Part shown: piece by piece, positions 26,764 to 35,493 of the stretch | Position numbering within the stretch: position 1 is the first letter of the stretch | Layout: each line of letters opens with the position of its first letter | Source of the DNA: a virus | Reading direction: 5' to 3' (one strand) | Virus record (IMG/VR): IMGVR_UViG_3300034175_000017 | Span: 17,357 to 81,356 of that record | DNA: 64,000 nt | Notes under the pieces: generated by a model | Seen by the model: the letters and a program-made list of their open reading frames with translations, nothing else | What the model was told of the DNA's origin: nothing | The model's database searches: none | Translations under genes and position numbers: made by a program

Positions 26764-26769
26764 CCTCTT
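26746..26769. terminator. Bidirectional terminator between convergent tail and nucleotide genes
   Basis: A 10-bp stem AAGAGGGGGC / GCCCCCTCTT with loop TTTC. Leftward transcripts meet a run of six T (plus-strand A 26742-26747); rightward transcripts meet CCTTTAT, a weaker tract. It separates the rightward tail unit from the leftward thyA unit. Confidence 0.9.
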
Positions 26770-26772
26770 CCT

Positions 26773-27453
26773 TTATCTGCGGAACGACTGTGTATCTCCG
26801 AAGCGTCGGATCATTTCTCCTGACGCTCCCTTGGTCGGTCGGTCGTCAACAAGATTGCCGGTCTCGTTCGCGTCCGCGAGGATGCCGAGGCAGGCCCGCG
26901 CATGACCGACATGATGCACGCCGCTGATAGGATCGAAGTCCTCACCATCAAGAAGCTGATAAAGATGCCGAATGGCAGCCGCGATATAAACCCGGTAGAG
27001 AACGGGGTTGTCACGCCAGTTGTATGGGCCATACTTCTTCGCTCCGTCCATCATTGCCTGCGACTCATAGAGTAGCGCGGCACCGGGGATAAGCGACAGG
27101 TCTGGCTTCGTCAATCCGATCAGGTCCTTGGGGTTCACGCCGGTTGTCAGCGGCTCCGTCGAGTTGTCAGCTTCACCAGCATAGGTGAAATCACCAATCA
27201 CGTTGGGACCAACGCCGTTGTCAATCGCAAGAGTGACATCGTGCGAGTATGCCTCAATCTCTTCGGCAGGGATCGGCTCTGGCATGTGCGAGATACCGAC
27301 AGCCTGCAAGGCGGCGAGAGGATCGAACGGCTGCTCGTCGCTGATGACTTCCGTCAGTTCCAAATCGGGCAACTGAACAGGAGCCTTACCGGCTGCTTCC
27401 AGATCGTCGGCCTCGGCTTCGCTGCCGAGGTGCATGTATTGGGAATCGCTCAT
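26773..27453 (-). CDS. MazZ-like dATP/dGTP diphosphohydrolase (DUF5664)
   Basis: 226 residues, ATG overlapping the thyA stop. The C-terminal ~120 residues show the DUF5664/MazZ pattern: [20 protein letters not shown], then an all-helical block with [27 protein letters not shown] and [18 protein letters not shown]. In cyanophage S-2L MazZ removes pyrophosphate from dGTP/dATP to feed PurZ. The N-terminal ~100 residues are acidic and look disordered. Relatives also occur in phages without PurZ, so substrate is inferred from family only. Confidence 0.75.
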   Translation of the reverse strand: MSDSQYMHLGSEAEADDLEAAGKAPVQLPDLELTEVISDEQPFDPLAALQAVGISHMPEPIPAEEIEAYSHDVTLAIDNGVGPNVIGDFTYAGEADNSTEPLTTGVNPKDLIGLTKPDLSLIPGAALLYESQAMMDGAKKYGPYNWRDNPVLYRVYIAAAIRHLYQLLDGEDFDPISGVHHVGHARACLGILADANETGNLVDDRPTKGASGEMIRRFGDTQSFRR

Positions 27454-28451
27454 ACTGAAACTTCCGCTTTGATTGAGGGGAGGGGGCTGTAGTTGAAGAG
27501 TTGAATATCTTCCGAGTTCAGGTCGAAGATGTCCTTGTCGCCAACAACCTTGAGTGACGGAAAGGGTGTTGGGTTTCGTGACAACTGTTCCTTCGCCTGC
27601 TCGACGTGGTTGGCATACAGGTGAAGATCGCCAAAGGTGTGGATGAACTCGCCCACACCCAAGCCAACTTCGCGGGCAATCAAGTGCGTCAACAGCGCGT
27701 AGGATGCGAGGTTGAAGGGCACGCCAAGAAAGATGTCGGCGGATCGTTGATACAACTGACATGAGAGCTTTCCATCCTTGACGTAGAACTGGAACAGGGC
27801 GTGGCAGGGACGCAAGCGCATGCTGTCAATGTCAGCCACGTTCCATGCGCTGACGATATGGCCGCGATCATTTGGCTTCTCGATCAAGCTCTTGATGACG
27901 TTGGAGATTTGGTCGATCACAAGAGGCTTCTGGATAGACCAATCCATACCCATGAACTCGGTCTCTCCGCGCTCTACGGTCGTTCGATTGGTTTCCCAAG
28001 CCCGCCACTGTTTACCATACACAGGGCCAAGCTCGCAGTTCTCGTCGCACCACTCGTCCCAAATGTGAACGCCCTTCTCTTGCAGAGGCAAGGCGCTGGT
28101 GCTGCCTGACAGCATCCACAACAGTTCCTCTACGACGCCACGAAAGAACACCTTCTTCGTGGTCAGCAGAGGAAACTCGTCCTCAATGTCGAACCGCATC
28201 TGCCGTCCGAACGTCGAGAAGGTGCCAGTGCCTGTGCGATCTTCGCGTGGCGTAGGGTCTTCCTCATGCAGATCGACTAGCTCTTGGAGCAGGCCGAGAT
28301 ACTGTAGCTCGCCGTGGTAGGGGCGATTGCCGTTGCGTAGCTGCGAAGCGTCCACCTGAATGACAGACGACCCGGCAACAGGCTGGAACACGCCGCCGTT
28401 GGGGTCAACGATGGCCGGTCCACCCGACATGATTAGAGGATGCTTTTTCAT
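27450..28451 (-). CDS. thyA: Thymidylate synthase (ThyA type)
   Basis: Makes dTMP from dUMP with methylene-tetrahydrofolate. 333 residues, against about 264 in E. coli; the excess is a ~45-residue N-terminal extension. Core motifs are clear: [18 protein letters not shown], then the catalytic Cys in [26 protein letters not shown] for dUMP binding and [14 protein letters not shown]. It overlaps both neighbours (TAATG and ATGA), so the three genes are coupled. Confidence 0.95.
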   Translation of the reverse strand: MKKHPLIMSGGPAIVDPNGGVFQPVAGSSVIQVDASQLRNGNRPYHGELQYLGLLQELVDLHEEDPTPREDRTGTGTFSTFGRQMRFDIEDEFPLLTTKKVFFRGVVEELLWMLSGSTSALPLQEKGVHIWDEWCDENCELGPVYGKQWRAWETNRTTVERGETEFMGMDWSIQKPLVIDQISNVIKSLIEKPNDRGHIVSAWNVADIDSMRLRPCHALFQFYVKDGKLSCQLYQRSADIFLGVPFNLASYALLTHLIAREVGLGVGEFIHTFGDLHLYANHVEQAKEQLSRNPTPFPSLKVVGDKDIFDLNSEDIQLFNYSPLPSIKAEVSV

Positions 28452-28837
28452 TACGCGACCTCTGGCAGGAAGTAACCCGGCATTGGATCAGGACGACCCT
28501 TGCGCGGGATTGAATAGAGGATCAGGGTGCCGCCGTCACGACCAGTGGCCATGATGTGCGTGCCTGCCTCATAGTCTGCGCGTGCCTTGATAATGGCGGG
28601 GTTGTCATTGTCCCAACCTAGCAGCGTGGCAGAACGACGAGCAACAGTGTGCTTCCGAATGTCAGGGCGACCAAGGCCACCATAACGCTCTTCGGCTGTG
28701 ACGACGCGCTCTTGCTGGCTGTTGATGACCGAGAACACTTCGTCAACGCTGACACCTACGGAGGTGGCAGTCTTGAAAGGGGAGCGGGTCTGCTTGTAAC
28801 GCACAAGTATGTCCGCGATGACTTCGGGGGTAAGCAT
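28451..28837 (-). CDS. Hypothetical protein with N-terminal HTH-like region
   Basis: 128 residues. Residues 1-40 ([22 protein letters not shown]) fit a helix-turn-helix of the kind found in small sigma-like or Trp-repressor folds. The rest is beta-rich, ending [21 protein letters not shown]. First gene of the thyA unit, behind AGGAG and the palindromic element at 28906. Function unknown. Confidence 0.55.
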   Translation of the reverse strand: MLTPEVIADILVRYKQTRSPFKTATSVGVSVDEVFSVINSQQERVVTAEERYGGLGRPDIRKHTVARRSATLLGWDNDNPAIIKARADYEAGTHIMATGRDGGTLILYSIPRKGRPDPMPGYFLPEVA

Positions 28838-28904
28838 TTCTAAATCTCCTGTGATACAGCCAGATACAACTAAGCTCTGCTACTGCAAAACGAATATCAG
28901 GCTA

Positions 28905-30665
28905 TTACTCAGTATTACCTAAGTCGATCACATGATCGGCTGCTGCCACGCCGCGATGCGTGACGAGGATGACTTGCTTGAGGTGGCCCTTGTCGAGCAG
29001 CGCAGCCATTGCTTCGGCCACTGCTTCACGTCGGCTCTCGTCAGCAAAAGCATCCATTTCATCCCCAAGAAACACAGGGAAGGTCTCAACGACGAGCACC
29101 TGCCCAAGCGCAAGACGAAGGGCGATGTTGGCGACGGTCTCGTTGCCGCCAGATAGGGTCTCGATACTTTGACCGTTGACCGTTATCTCCATGTCGTCGT
29201 CAACAATTACTTCGGAATACTTTCCGTTGGTCATATCGTTTAGGAGACGCGAAGCGACTCGACTAAGAGACGGAGCAAGGAGCGCCTTGAGCGTGGCCCT
29301 TGCATCTGCAAGGCTAGTTGCTCCTTCTCGGAATGCGTCAGCAAGTCGCAGGGCTTCCGCGATTTCTGCCGAGGTTTTTTCGTATCGGTCTTGCTGCACT
29401 TGGTAATCATTGAGTAGCCTTTCATAGTAGCGAGCGTCAAACAGCCGTGTCTTGAGAGCGTCCAAATCTGCTGCGGTGGGCACGTCACCCATGAGAGCAA
29501 GGTCACGCTTGGCGTTGGCGTTGATTACACGCTGACCTTCGGCACGCTTGGTTAAGGCATCAAAGCCGTTCCACTGTGCGATCAGGTTATTCACTGAGTG
29601 CAGTTCTTCGTTCACGTCTTGTGTCTTAGGCAATGCCGCCAGTTCTGCGCGAGCCTTGTTGGAGTCCTCGATCAACCGCATCATCTGACCGTGACGACGT
29701 ATCTCTTCTCGCGTCAGGTCAGGACCATCAGGCATAGTGACATGACCAACCCCCGGCACGAAGTTGTCGCCGCAGGTGGGGCAGGTGACAGCATTCTCAG
29801 CAAGGGCATGATAGGCTAGACGCTCGACAGCTTTCTCAAGCTGCTCTGGCGTATATTCGTTCTCAGTCTGCTCAACGATCTGTGCTTGGAGAGCTTTTCG
29901 TTGAGCCTCGACGCGCTTGTGCTTGTCCTGTCGGGCTATCAAAACCTCACGTTCACCGTCCTTCGGGCGCACACCATCGGGCTTAGGGATTTCTTTCTCG
30001 GGTCGAATAAGCTCGCGTAGTTTTTGTGCCAGCTTGTAGCGATCTTCATCCTGCGCGTATTCCAGCCCAAGGTCGCTGCTGGTTTCATAGTCGTCGGGCT
30101 TGACCGGCTTCTCGGGCACGAAAAGCTGTCGCGTCAGCGCCTCGGCCTCGCGCTTGTAGGTCGCAGCCTCGTTCTTCACAGCCTTCTCAACCTGCTCGTT
30201 GCTGGTAAGGCCCACGACTTCATCGACCATGCGCTTGCGCTCGGCTGGTCGCATGGCTCCGAAGATGTCAGCCTTCTTCTGCACGCTGGCATTGCACACG
30301 TCGAACACGGACAGGCCGTAGCCCATCAGTTCGATGATCTTCTTGTTGACAGCATCAGCACCAACGGCCAGCACCTCTCCGGTGGTGTCCGTAATGGTTT
30401 CCTTCTTGCTAGAGCGTGCGATTGTGTAGTCAGCACCCTTGATGTTGACAACGCCTGACGCATCAAGCTTCTTGTAATCTGACGCTGGCCCTCGTAGGGC
30501 GGCTTTCCCGTAAAGCAGGAAGCGGGACATCTCGATGGAGCCGAAGGTCTTGCCAACTCCATTGGGTCCGATGACGGCGGTGAGGCCCGGTTGTGGTTCA
30601 AACTTCCCTTCCAAGGCAACTTGGTTTATAGGGAAGGCAACCGAGTAGGTGATATTTTTCAGCAT
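28905..30665 (-). CDS. SbcC/Rad50-like recombination ATPase (T4 gp46-like)
   Basis: 586 residues. Walker A GPNGVGKT near residue 33-40, a central coiled coil broken by a CPTCGDNF zinc-hook motif near residue 300, an ABC signature LSGGNETVANIA near 510, then Walker B VFLGDEMDAFADES and a D-loop. With the SbcD-like nuclease at 33687 it would form the end-processing complex for double-strand breaks. ATG 30665 is chosen because the product then begins MLKNI, as usual for the family. The lysis cassette separates the two partners. Confidence 0.88.
   Translation of the reverse strand: MLKNITYSVAFPINQVALEGKFEPQPGLTAVIGPNGVGKTFGSIEMSRFLLYGKAALRGPASDYKKLDASGVVNIKGADYTIARSSKKETITDTTGEVLAVGADAVNKKIIELMGYGLSVFDVCNASVQKKADIFGAMRPAERKRMVDEVVGLTSNEQVEKAVKNEAATYKREAEALTRQLFVPEKPVKPDDYETSSDLGLEYAQDEDRYKLAQKLRELIRPEKEIPKPDGVRPKDGEREVLIARQDKHKRVEAQRKALQAQIVEQTENEYTPEQLEKAVERLAYHALAENAVTCPTCGDNFVPGVGHVTMPDGPDLTREEIRRHGQMMRLIEDSNKARAELAALPKTQDVNEELHSVNNLIAQWNGFDALTKRAEGQRVINANAKRDLALMGDVPTAADLDALKTRLFDARYYERLLNDYQVQQDRYEKTSAEIAEALRLADAFREGATSLADARATLKALLAPSLSRVASRLLNDMTNGKYSEVIVDDDMEITVNGQSIETLSGGNETVANIALRLALGQVLVVETFPVFLGDEMDAFADESRREAVAEAMAALLDKGHLKQVILVTHRGVAAADHVIDLGNTE
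28906..28914. promoter_or_regulatory. TACTNAGTA palindrome before the thyA unit
   Basis: TACTCAGTA overlaps the stop of the SbcC-like gene. On the minus strand the 14 bases ATACTGAGTAATAG match 13 of 14 positions of the element upstream of the SbcC-like gene. It sits about 70 bases ahead of the next leftward gene. Confidence 0.5.
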
Positions 30666-30716
30666 GAGATTTCCATAGCAACCACTTCCTATCATTGATA
30701 TGTTTTTTTCTTCTAT

Positions 30717-30725
30717 TACTAAGTA
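30717..30725. promoter_or_regulatory. TACTNAGTA palindrome in the SbcC/lysis divergent gap
   Basis: TACTAAGTA is followed on the plus strand by a perfect TATAAT (30724-30729) about 22 bases before the endolysin ATG; on the minus strand a TATTAT-like box precedes the SbcC gene. Either an operator overlapping two promoters or a phage-specific promoter element. Confidence 0.55.
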
Positions 30726-30751
30726 TAATACATAAAAGAAAGCCTTATAAA

Positions 30752-31366
30752 ATGAACCTCCCCGTATTTTATGACCGACTCCGCAAAGGGAAACTGCTTG
30801 GGCCGGTGTTGGATGCGGACGAGTTCGAGGGGACCAGCGAGATTGTCAACGCAGCATTGGTGCGGGGTGTTGGCCTAGCACAATTGGCTTACATGCTGGC
30901 GACGACCTACCATGAGACCAACGGCACCATGCAGCCGATCAAGGAACTCGGTGGACACGGCTATCTCACTCGTATGTATGACCCTCGCGGCACGCGCCCC
31001 ACGTTGGCGAAGCGCAACGGAAACATTTATCCCGGCGACGGAATCAAGTATGCTGGTCGCGGTTTTGTGCAGTTGACGTGGCGCGGGAACTACGCTCGCG
31101 TCGGTGCGCTGTTGAAGATTGACCTTGTGAACAACCCCGACCTTGCTATGACGCTGCCGGTCGCCGCTCGTATTCTCGTTGAGGGGATGATGGCCGGATG
31201 GTTTACGGGCGTGTCGCTGACGAAGCGACTGCCTGCCAAAGGTAAGGCTACTCGCGCACAGTTCGTGCTTGCACGTCCTATCATCAACGGAACGGACAAA
31301 GCCGACAAGATCGCTGGCTATGCCATGATCTTCCAAGAGGACTTAATTGTAGCGGGGATGTCATGA
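30752..31366 (+). CDS. Endolysin, GH19 chitinase-like
   Basis: 204 residues. The GH19 fold is shown by LAYMLATTYHETNGTM (catalytic Glu), YAGRGFVQLTWRGNYARVG and NPDLAMTLPVAARILVEGMMAGWF. GH19 enzymes in phages cut the glycan of peptidoglycan. There is no signal peptide, so release through a holin is expected, and membrane-protein genes follow. ATG 30752 gives a normal family N-terminus. First gene of a rightward lysis cassette surrounded by leftward genes. Confidence 0.9.
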   Translation: MNLPVFYDRLRKGKLLGPVLDADEFEGTSEIVNAALVRGVGLAQLAYMLATTYHETNGTMQPIKELGGHGYLTRMYDPRGTRPTLAKRNGNIYPGDGIKYAGRGFVQLTWRGNYARVGALLKIDLVNNPDLAMTLPVAARILVEGMMAGWFTGVSLTKRLPAKGKATRAQFVLARPIINGTDKADKIAGYAMIFQEDLIVAGMS

Positions 31367-31545
31367 CACCACTCGAATGGCTGCTGATACTATCCATCGG
31401 TAAACTGGTGGTTGGCTCGCTGCTTACCCTAGTCCTTTGGGAGAGCTTGCAAAAGTTCAAAAAGTCAATATTGACAATCGTCACAATCTTAACGGTTGCT
31501 AATATCTTTTGTATCTACATCCTCATTGAGATTTTGTTTCCATGA
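31363..31545 (+). CDS. Small two-TM protein, holin candidate
   Basis: 60 residues, almost entirely hydrophobic, with two predicted membrane helices (about residues 6-26 and 36-58) joined by a Lys-rich loop. ATGA overlap with the endolysin and a following overlap with the next membrane gene. Either this or its neighbour is the holin; the second may be an antiholin. Confidence 0.65.
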   Translation: MTPLEWLLILSIGKLVVGSLLTLVLWESLQKFKKSILTIVTILTVANIFCIYILIEILFP

Positions 31546-31937
31546 TTTCGCCACCTGCCACACTCAAGAGCCGCTACGGATGGACGCTTGTTGCGTTTGC
31601 TCTGGCTGCATTCACTGTCGCCGCCTTCGTGGGCTGGCAACTCTATGAGACTGCGCCGCGTGCGTGGTGCGCTCTTGCGGAAGCTACGTCTCCTGAGAAC
31701 ACGAACGCGTGTCTCGCTGTTCTGCTCAAGCTCATTGACATGAAGGACCATGCGCTCATTGGTCTCATGTCCATCCTCGGCATCACTGTGGTCAGCATCC
31801 TTGCTGTCGCCTTGGGCCTTCGCATTTCTGCGGCTGGCCCCGGTGCCACCTCAATCAACGTTGGTGCCAGCGACACTACCGTTCAGAATGAAGACGTTTC
31901 GCTGACTGTCCCCACCCCTCCCTCAGAGTCCAAATAA
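31542..31937 (+). CDS. Two-TM membrane protein, holin candidate
   Basis: 131 residues with membrane helices at about 15-36 and 70-92, separated by a short Cys-containing periplasmic loop (WCALAEATSPENTNACLAV), and a polar Ser/Pro/Thr-rich C-terminus. Size and topology fit a class II holin or an antiholin. Overlaps the previous gene. Confidence 0.6.
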   Translation: MISPPATLKSRYGWTLVAFALAAFTVAAFVGWQLYETAPRAWCALAEATSPENTNACLAVLLKLIDMKDHALIGLMSILGITVVSILAVALGLRISAAGPGATSINVGASDTTVQNEDVSLTVPTPPSESK

Positions 31938-31938
31938 A

Positions 31939-32382
31939 ATGGCATTGTCTATCAAATCCATCCTCGGCGGCTCACTCTGGAAAGCCGCTACCATCGTTGC
32001 CTTTCTCGCTTCGCTCGTTGTCGGCTACTTCCTGATTCAATCAGGGTTCGAGAACAAGCAGATCACCAAGGAGCGCGACCGTCTTGCATTGACGATCACC
32101 GATCCCAAGACCGGCTACATCGCACGGCTCACACAGGCTAATGCGAACGTGGTGATCTTGCAGAAGGCTATCGAGACGCAGAACATCGCGTTTACGAAGC
32201 AGTCTGAGGCGTCGAAGGTTGAACTACGACGCTTGACAAAGGAACTCGCCTTGGCCCAAGCAAAGTCGCGTGAGGCTGAACGTCGCCTAGCGGAGTTCAT
32301 GTCACGGAAACCACAGGGTGCTACCTTGCAGGACCGGATCACCGACATTGATAACCGAGTTCTGAAAGACCTGAAACGATGA
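31939..32382 (+). CDS. i-spanin (Rz-like)
   Basis: 147 residues with one N-terminal membrane anchor (about 15-33) and a long Lys/Glu/Ala/Arg coiled-coil ectodomain, the layout of inner-membrane spanins. It overlaps the Rz1-like lipoprotein gene by 4 bases. Together they would fuse inner and outer membranes after the wall is cut. Confidence 0.85.
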   Translation: MALSIKSILGGSLWKAATIVAFLASLVVGYFLIQSGFENKQITKERDRLALTITDPKTGYIARLTQANANVVILQKAIETQNIAFTKQSEASKVELRRLTKELALAQAKSREAERRLAEFMSRKPQGATLQDRITDIDNRVLKDLKR

Positions 32383-32669
32383 AAGCCGCCTTCCTTCTAC
32401 CTCTATTGCTGTTGTCAGCCTGTGCTACCAAGCAGGCAGCAGTGCCAGAGCCGATCATCAAGACGGTAACAGTCAACGTGCCGGTGTCGCAAGCGTGCGT
32501 CCCGAAGACGATGACAGCACCGCCAACCTACGTTGATACTGACGAGGCTTTGCTTGCAGCTAAGGATGCAGCAGAGCGTTATCAGCTTGTCTACGCTGGT
32601 CGCATGCAGCGCGTAGCGCGGCTAGGCGAAGTAGAACCAGTGATCGCGTCATGCCCGAAGGAAAAGTAA
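32379..32669 (+). CDS. o-spanin (Rz1-like lipoprotein)
   Basis: 96 residues. A short signal peptide ends in the lipobox LSAC, so Cys 15 would be lipidated, followed by a Pro-containing periplasmic part. Overlap by 4 bases with the Rz-like gene identifies the pair; it is the overlapped rather than embedded arrangement. Two later Cys could form a disulfide. Expected location is the outer membrane inner leaflet. Confidence 0.85.
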   Translation: MKAAFLLPLLLLSACATKQAAVPEPIIKTVTVNVPVSQACVPKTMTAPPTYVDTDEALLAAKDAAERYQLVYAGRMQRVARLGEVEPVIASCPKEK

Positions 32670-33059
32670 GTGCCCGAAACCGAGGATTACCGGGAGTTGC
32701 GTGATAAGGTCGCCTCGCTTGAGCTTGCTACTGCCGAGAACCGGCATGCCCTCGCTAACAGCCGTCAGATTCTTGACGTAAAGCTGGACAAGATCACTGG
32801 CGACATCACCGACTTGAAGAATGCCCTAAAGTGGGCCGGTGGTCTCATCATATCTTTGATGCTGTCGTTCATGGCGTGGGCTGCACTTCAGCAGTATAAC
32901 GCCAACGAGTCGCAGAAGAAGGATTTGCAAGAGCAAGTCTCGCTCCTCAAGACGCAAGATCAAGCGGCCAAGGAGCGAGACATGATACTCAAACAGATTC
33001 AGGCACAGCAGGGTGGGTCAATAGTTCGTATTGACCCTGATCCTACGCCACGCCAGTAG
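32670..33059 (+). CDS. Coiled-coil membrane protein at end of lysis cassette
   Basis: 129 residues, GTG start right after the o-spanin stop. N-terminal coiled coil (residues 5-50), one membrane helix (about 52-74), then a second coiled coil. It could be an antiholin or a lysis timing factor, or unrelated. Its 3' end overlaps the convergent dUTPase gene by 17 bases, an unusual tail-to-tail overlap. Confidence 0.6.
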   Translation: MPETEDYRELRDKVASLELATAENRHALANSRQILDVKLDKITGDITDLKNALKWAGGLIISLMLSFMAWAALQQYNANESQKKDLQEQVSLLKTQDQAAKERDMILKQIQAQQGGSIVRIDPDPTPRQ

Positions 33060-33495
33060 AAGAGAAGCGGCCTTCGCCGCGCTCGGTCTCTTCTGTGTCA
33101 ATGAAATCGACTTCATCAATCTCGGCCCGTAGCACTGGCGCTGTAACAGCCTGCGCTACGCGGTCGCCACGCTTGATATAGAAATCTTCCAGACCCAAGT
33201 TGGTCAACAGCACCATGATTTCACCACGGTAGTCGCTGTCAACAGTCCCCGGCCCATTCGTAACGAAGATACCTTTCGAGGCCAGCCCGCCCCTTGAGCG
33301 TATCTGAATCTCGTAGCCTTCGGGGACCACCATTCGGATGCCGGTGGCGACGACCTTTGTCGCGCCTCTTGCGACCATCACGTCCTCTGCGGACGACAGG
33401 TCCATCCCCGCCGAACCCTCTGTTTGGTAACGTGGGAAGGGTAGGCCCGCCCCATGCGGCAGGACTTCCAGCTTCACTTTGATTGTGCTCTGCAT
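33043..33495 (-). CDS. dut: dUTPase (trimeric)
   Basis: Hydrolyses dUTP to dUMP, keeping uracil out of DNA and feeding ThyA. 150 residues, the usual length. All five motifs are readable: SAGMDLSS, RSRGGLASKG, GTVDSDYRGEI, RGDRVAQAV and a C-terminal RGEGRFSSTG. ATG 33495 has GGAG upstream. Confidence 0.95.
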   Translation of the reverse strand: MQSTIKVKLEVLPHGAGLPFPRYQTEGSAGMDLSSAEDVMVARGATKVVATGIRMVVPEGYEIQIRSRGGLASKGIFVTNGPGTVDSDYRGEIMVLLTNLGLEDFYIKRGDRVAQAVTAPVLRAEIDEVDFIDTEETERGEGRFSSTGVA

Positions 33496-33709
33496 AGGTA
33501 TTCTCCATCCATTCGATACCAGTGGTCACAGCCGATGCTAGTCTTTGTGGCGTGTGAACATCTAGCGATAGTTGATACGATGCCCCCTCAGGGGGGCGGT
33601 GACTGCTGATGCGGATTACCGCTCTGTTCCAATCACGCGGGAACAGGATGACGTAACGACTGTCAGATCGTGCAACCAACGAGGATTCAACCCTCGCTGG
33701 TATTCCCAT
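33239..33709 (-). CDS. Small hypothetical gene overlapping dUTPase
   Basis: The only leftward frame that covers 33496-33686. From ATG 33709 (behind AAGGCGAG) it encodes MGIPARVESSLVARSDSRYV..., a normal-looking domain of about 75 residues, then continues without stop through 257 bases of the dUTPase gene in another frame, ending in a very Arg/Gly/Pro-rich tail. The first half is probably real; the tail may be an accident of an absent stop or a sign of frameshifting. ATG 33748 and 33772 are alternatives. Confidence 0.4.
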   Translation of the reverse strand: MGIPARVESSLVARSDSRYVILFPRDWNRAVIRISSHRPPEGASYQLSLDVHTPQRLASAVTTGIEWMENTYAEHNQSEAGSPAAWGGPTLPTLPNRGFGGDGPVVRRGRDGRKRRDKGRRHRHPNGGPRRLRDSDTLKGRAGLERYLRYEWAGDC

Positions 33710-34715
33710 CTGTCTCGCCTTGTCGAACAGCTTCAGGGCTACCGTCATGCTGTTCTGCGGTGGTGTCTTCATAAGGCAGGCGCTCCTTAATGAAATCCCG
33801 AACCTTGGGATCGAGCTTAGCGATACGCTCGGACAAGATTTTATTCCAGTCAAAATCTGCAAGTGACGCAGTAACCTTTGTCGGTTGCTCATCGACCTTC
33901 ACCCTCTTTTGGGTGACTGCCAGCGCGTCTAGGTCAGGCAAATCCTCGCCGGGTTTCAGCAGGACGCGAACATGCTTGCCCTTAAAATCGTCAGCAGGGC
34001 GGCTACGCGCCTCGTCAGCCGTGATTGTCAGGTAGAGACGGCCCGCAGGGTCCTCACCGTGGCTGTAGGGCTGTAGCGAGCCTGTGCAGATGACTTCTCC
34101 ATACCTGCCGGGGACATGATAGTGGCCGCTCCACAGTGGCACGTCACCGAAGGCAGCGCGAAGCTCCTTGATGGGCACAAAGTGCTTGTCTTTCTCGGCG
34201 TCGAACAGGGTCAGGTCCCAATGCCCTACCACTGTAAGGATGCCGGTCTCACCTGCGAGGTCTGAAACTTGCTCGTCGGCTCTGCGGTCCCATTCCCAAG
34301 GAAAGAGGGCTACTGATTTGACGACCATTGGCCGACGAGCAATTAAGAGATTCTCATAACGACCTCCCAAGCGTTCTTCAAGGTCGTGGAAGGCCCCCAC
34401 AGCGGTTGTGTTGCGAGGCATGTCGTGGTTGCCAGCCATCATGACGTAAGTCACGTCAGGGTTATTAAGGGCTGCGCTTACTAAGGCTTGCTGTGTCTCT
34501 GTAACTACTGCGTAGCCTACATAAGGATGATCGAAGAGGTCTCCGACCATGATAATGAGGTCTGCGTCCACCTCAAGGCGGTCGCGGAAGTCTTGGAACT
34601 GGCTGGCCTCACGCTTTCCCCTGTTACGCAGCGACACACCCTGCTCGAACTTCTTGCCAAGGTGGGGGTCTCCGATCAGGTGAACGCGCAGGCCGTCAGG
34701 CAGCACGAAGTCCAT
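33687..34715 (-). CDS. SbcD/Mre11-like nuclease (T4 gp47-like)
   Basis: 342 residues. Metal motifs appear in order: IGDPHLG, VGDLFDHP, AGNHDMP, VGHWDL and WSGHYHVPG, followed by a C-terminal capping region. Partner of the SbcC-like ATPase at 28905; together they process double-strand ends and help recombination-driven replication. The start overlaps the previous gene stop (TAATG). Confidence 0.88.
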   Translation of the reverse strand: MDFVLPDGLRVHLIGDPHLGKKFEQGVSLRNRGKREASQFQDFRDRLEVDADLIIMVGDLFDHPYVGYAVVTETQQALVSAALNNPDVTYVMMAGNHDMPRNTTAVGAFHDLEERLGGRYENLLIARRPMVVKSVALFPWEWDRRADEQVSDLAGETGILTVVGHWDLTLFDAEKDKHFVPIKELRAAFGDVPLWSGHYHVPGRYGEVICTGSLQPYSHGEDPAGRLYLTITADEARSRPADDFKGKHVRVLLKPGEDLPDLDALAVTQKRVKVDEQPTKVTASLADFDWNKILSERIAKLDPKVRDFIKERLPYEDTTAEQHDGSPEAVRQGETDGNTSEG

Positions 34716-34936
34716 TAGGCTTTCCGCTTCTTCGGCTTACCATGACGATCCAGCACGATCCAAGAGCGCGGACGGCTCTGTAGGTGAGGGATGGTGTTGA
34801 TGCAGTCCTGTAGGTTCTCGTAGGACTCGGTGGTCGCGTAGATTTTGCGCCCGTTCTTGCTGACATACCGCCAACGCCACTTGTCTTTCAGCAGACCCGA
34901 GGGGTAGACGTAGAACTGTCCTTGAATGTCATCCAT
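34715..34936 (-). CDS. Small hypothetical protein, YegP/DUF1508-like
   Basis: 73 residues. FYVYPSGLLKDKWRWRYVSKNGRKIYATTESY resembles the single-repeat DUF1508 fold (a strand, a Trp-Arg turn, then G-x-x-I). Function of that family is unknown. Coupled at both ends with exonuclease and SbcD-like genes. Confidence 0.5.
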   Translation of the reverse strand: MDDIQGQFYVYPSGLLKDKWRWRYVSKNGRKIYATTESYENLQDCINTIPHLQSRPRSWIVLDRHGKPKKRKA

Positions 34937-35493
34937 TACAGCACCTCACTTGGAATGAAACGGGACTTGATGTGCATGAGCATATCAATCTGATACGCGC
35001 AGTCATGCAGACCATTGTGTGCGTCACCCTCGTTGACGACGCGGCCCTCCAAGTCAGGATGCTCCGGGTTGCCGATCAGACCAGCGGCGAAGCTGTTGAG
35101 GTCACGCGCATAGCGAAAGTGATACGGCATCTTCATATCCAAGGACTCCAAGGCGTCCGCAAGGAACGCAAAGTCGAAGGAGAGAGGCTTGCTCCAGAAG
35201 CGATAGCCGTTGGCAGGCGCACCATCAGTGGAGAACTTCACGAAGTCCTCATACACAGGACGTGCAGGCTCGGAGCGCATGATGATGCTCTCGTAGACCT
35301 TGCGGTTACGACCATTCCAGAACTCACGCGTGCTGTCGCTCCACCCTCGGAAGGGGAGCGGCATAGGACAGCGGTCGAACATGCCCCCTAGCTCGCCGGT
35401 CTCGTAGTTGAACTTGATAGCAGAAACTTGGATGATCCCTGACGTGTGGGGGTTGGTGCCCATCGTCTCAATATCAACCATCACGTCAGTCAT
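34936..35493 (-). CDS. DnaQ-like 3'-5' exonuclease (DexA-like)
   Basis: 185 residues. DVMVDIETMGT is Exo I (DxE), FWSKPLSFDFAFLADAL is Exo II, and EGDAHNGLHDCAYQIDML is Exo III with His and Asp. T4 DexA, a single-strand 3' exonuclease, has this arrangement. ATG 35493 overlaps the preceding stop as ATGA; the longer GTG 35502 start is less likely. Confidence 0.8.
   Translation of the reverse strand: MTDVMVDIETMGTNPHTSGIIQVSAIKFNYETGELGGMFDRCPMPLPFRGWSDSTREFWNGRNRKVYESIIMRSEPARPVYEDFVKFSTDGAPANGYRFWSKPLSFDFAFLADALESLDMKMPYHFRYARDLNSFAAGLIGNPEHPDLEGRVVNEGDAHNGLHDCAYQIDMLMHIKSRFIPSEVL

Noticed and set aside
26773-27762. An N-terminal extension of the MazZ-like gene into thyA (start at 27762)
   Set aside because: The extra ~100 residues are thyA read in another frame; the ATG at 27453 overlaps the thyA stop and gives a normal N-terminus.
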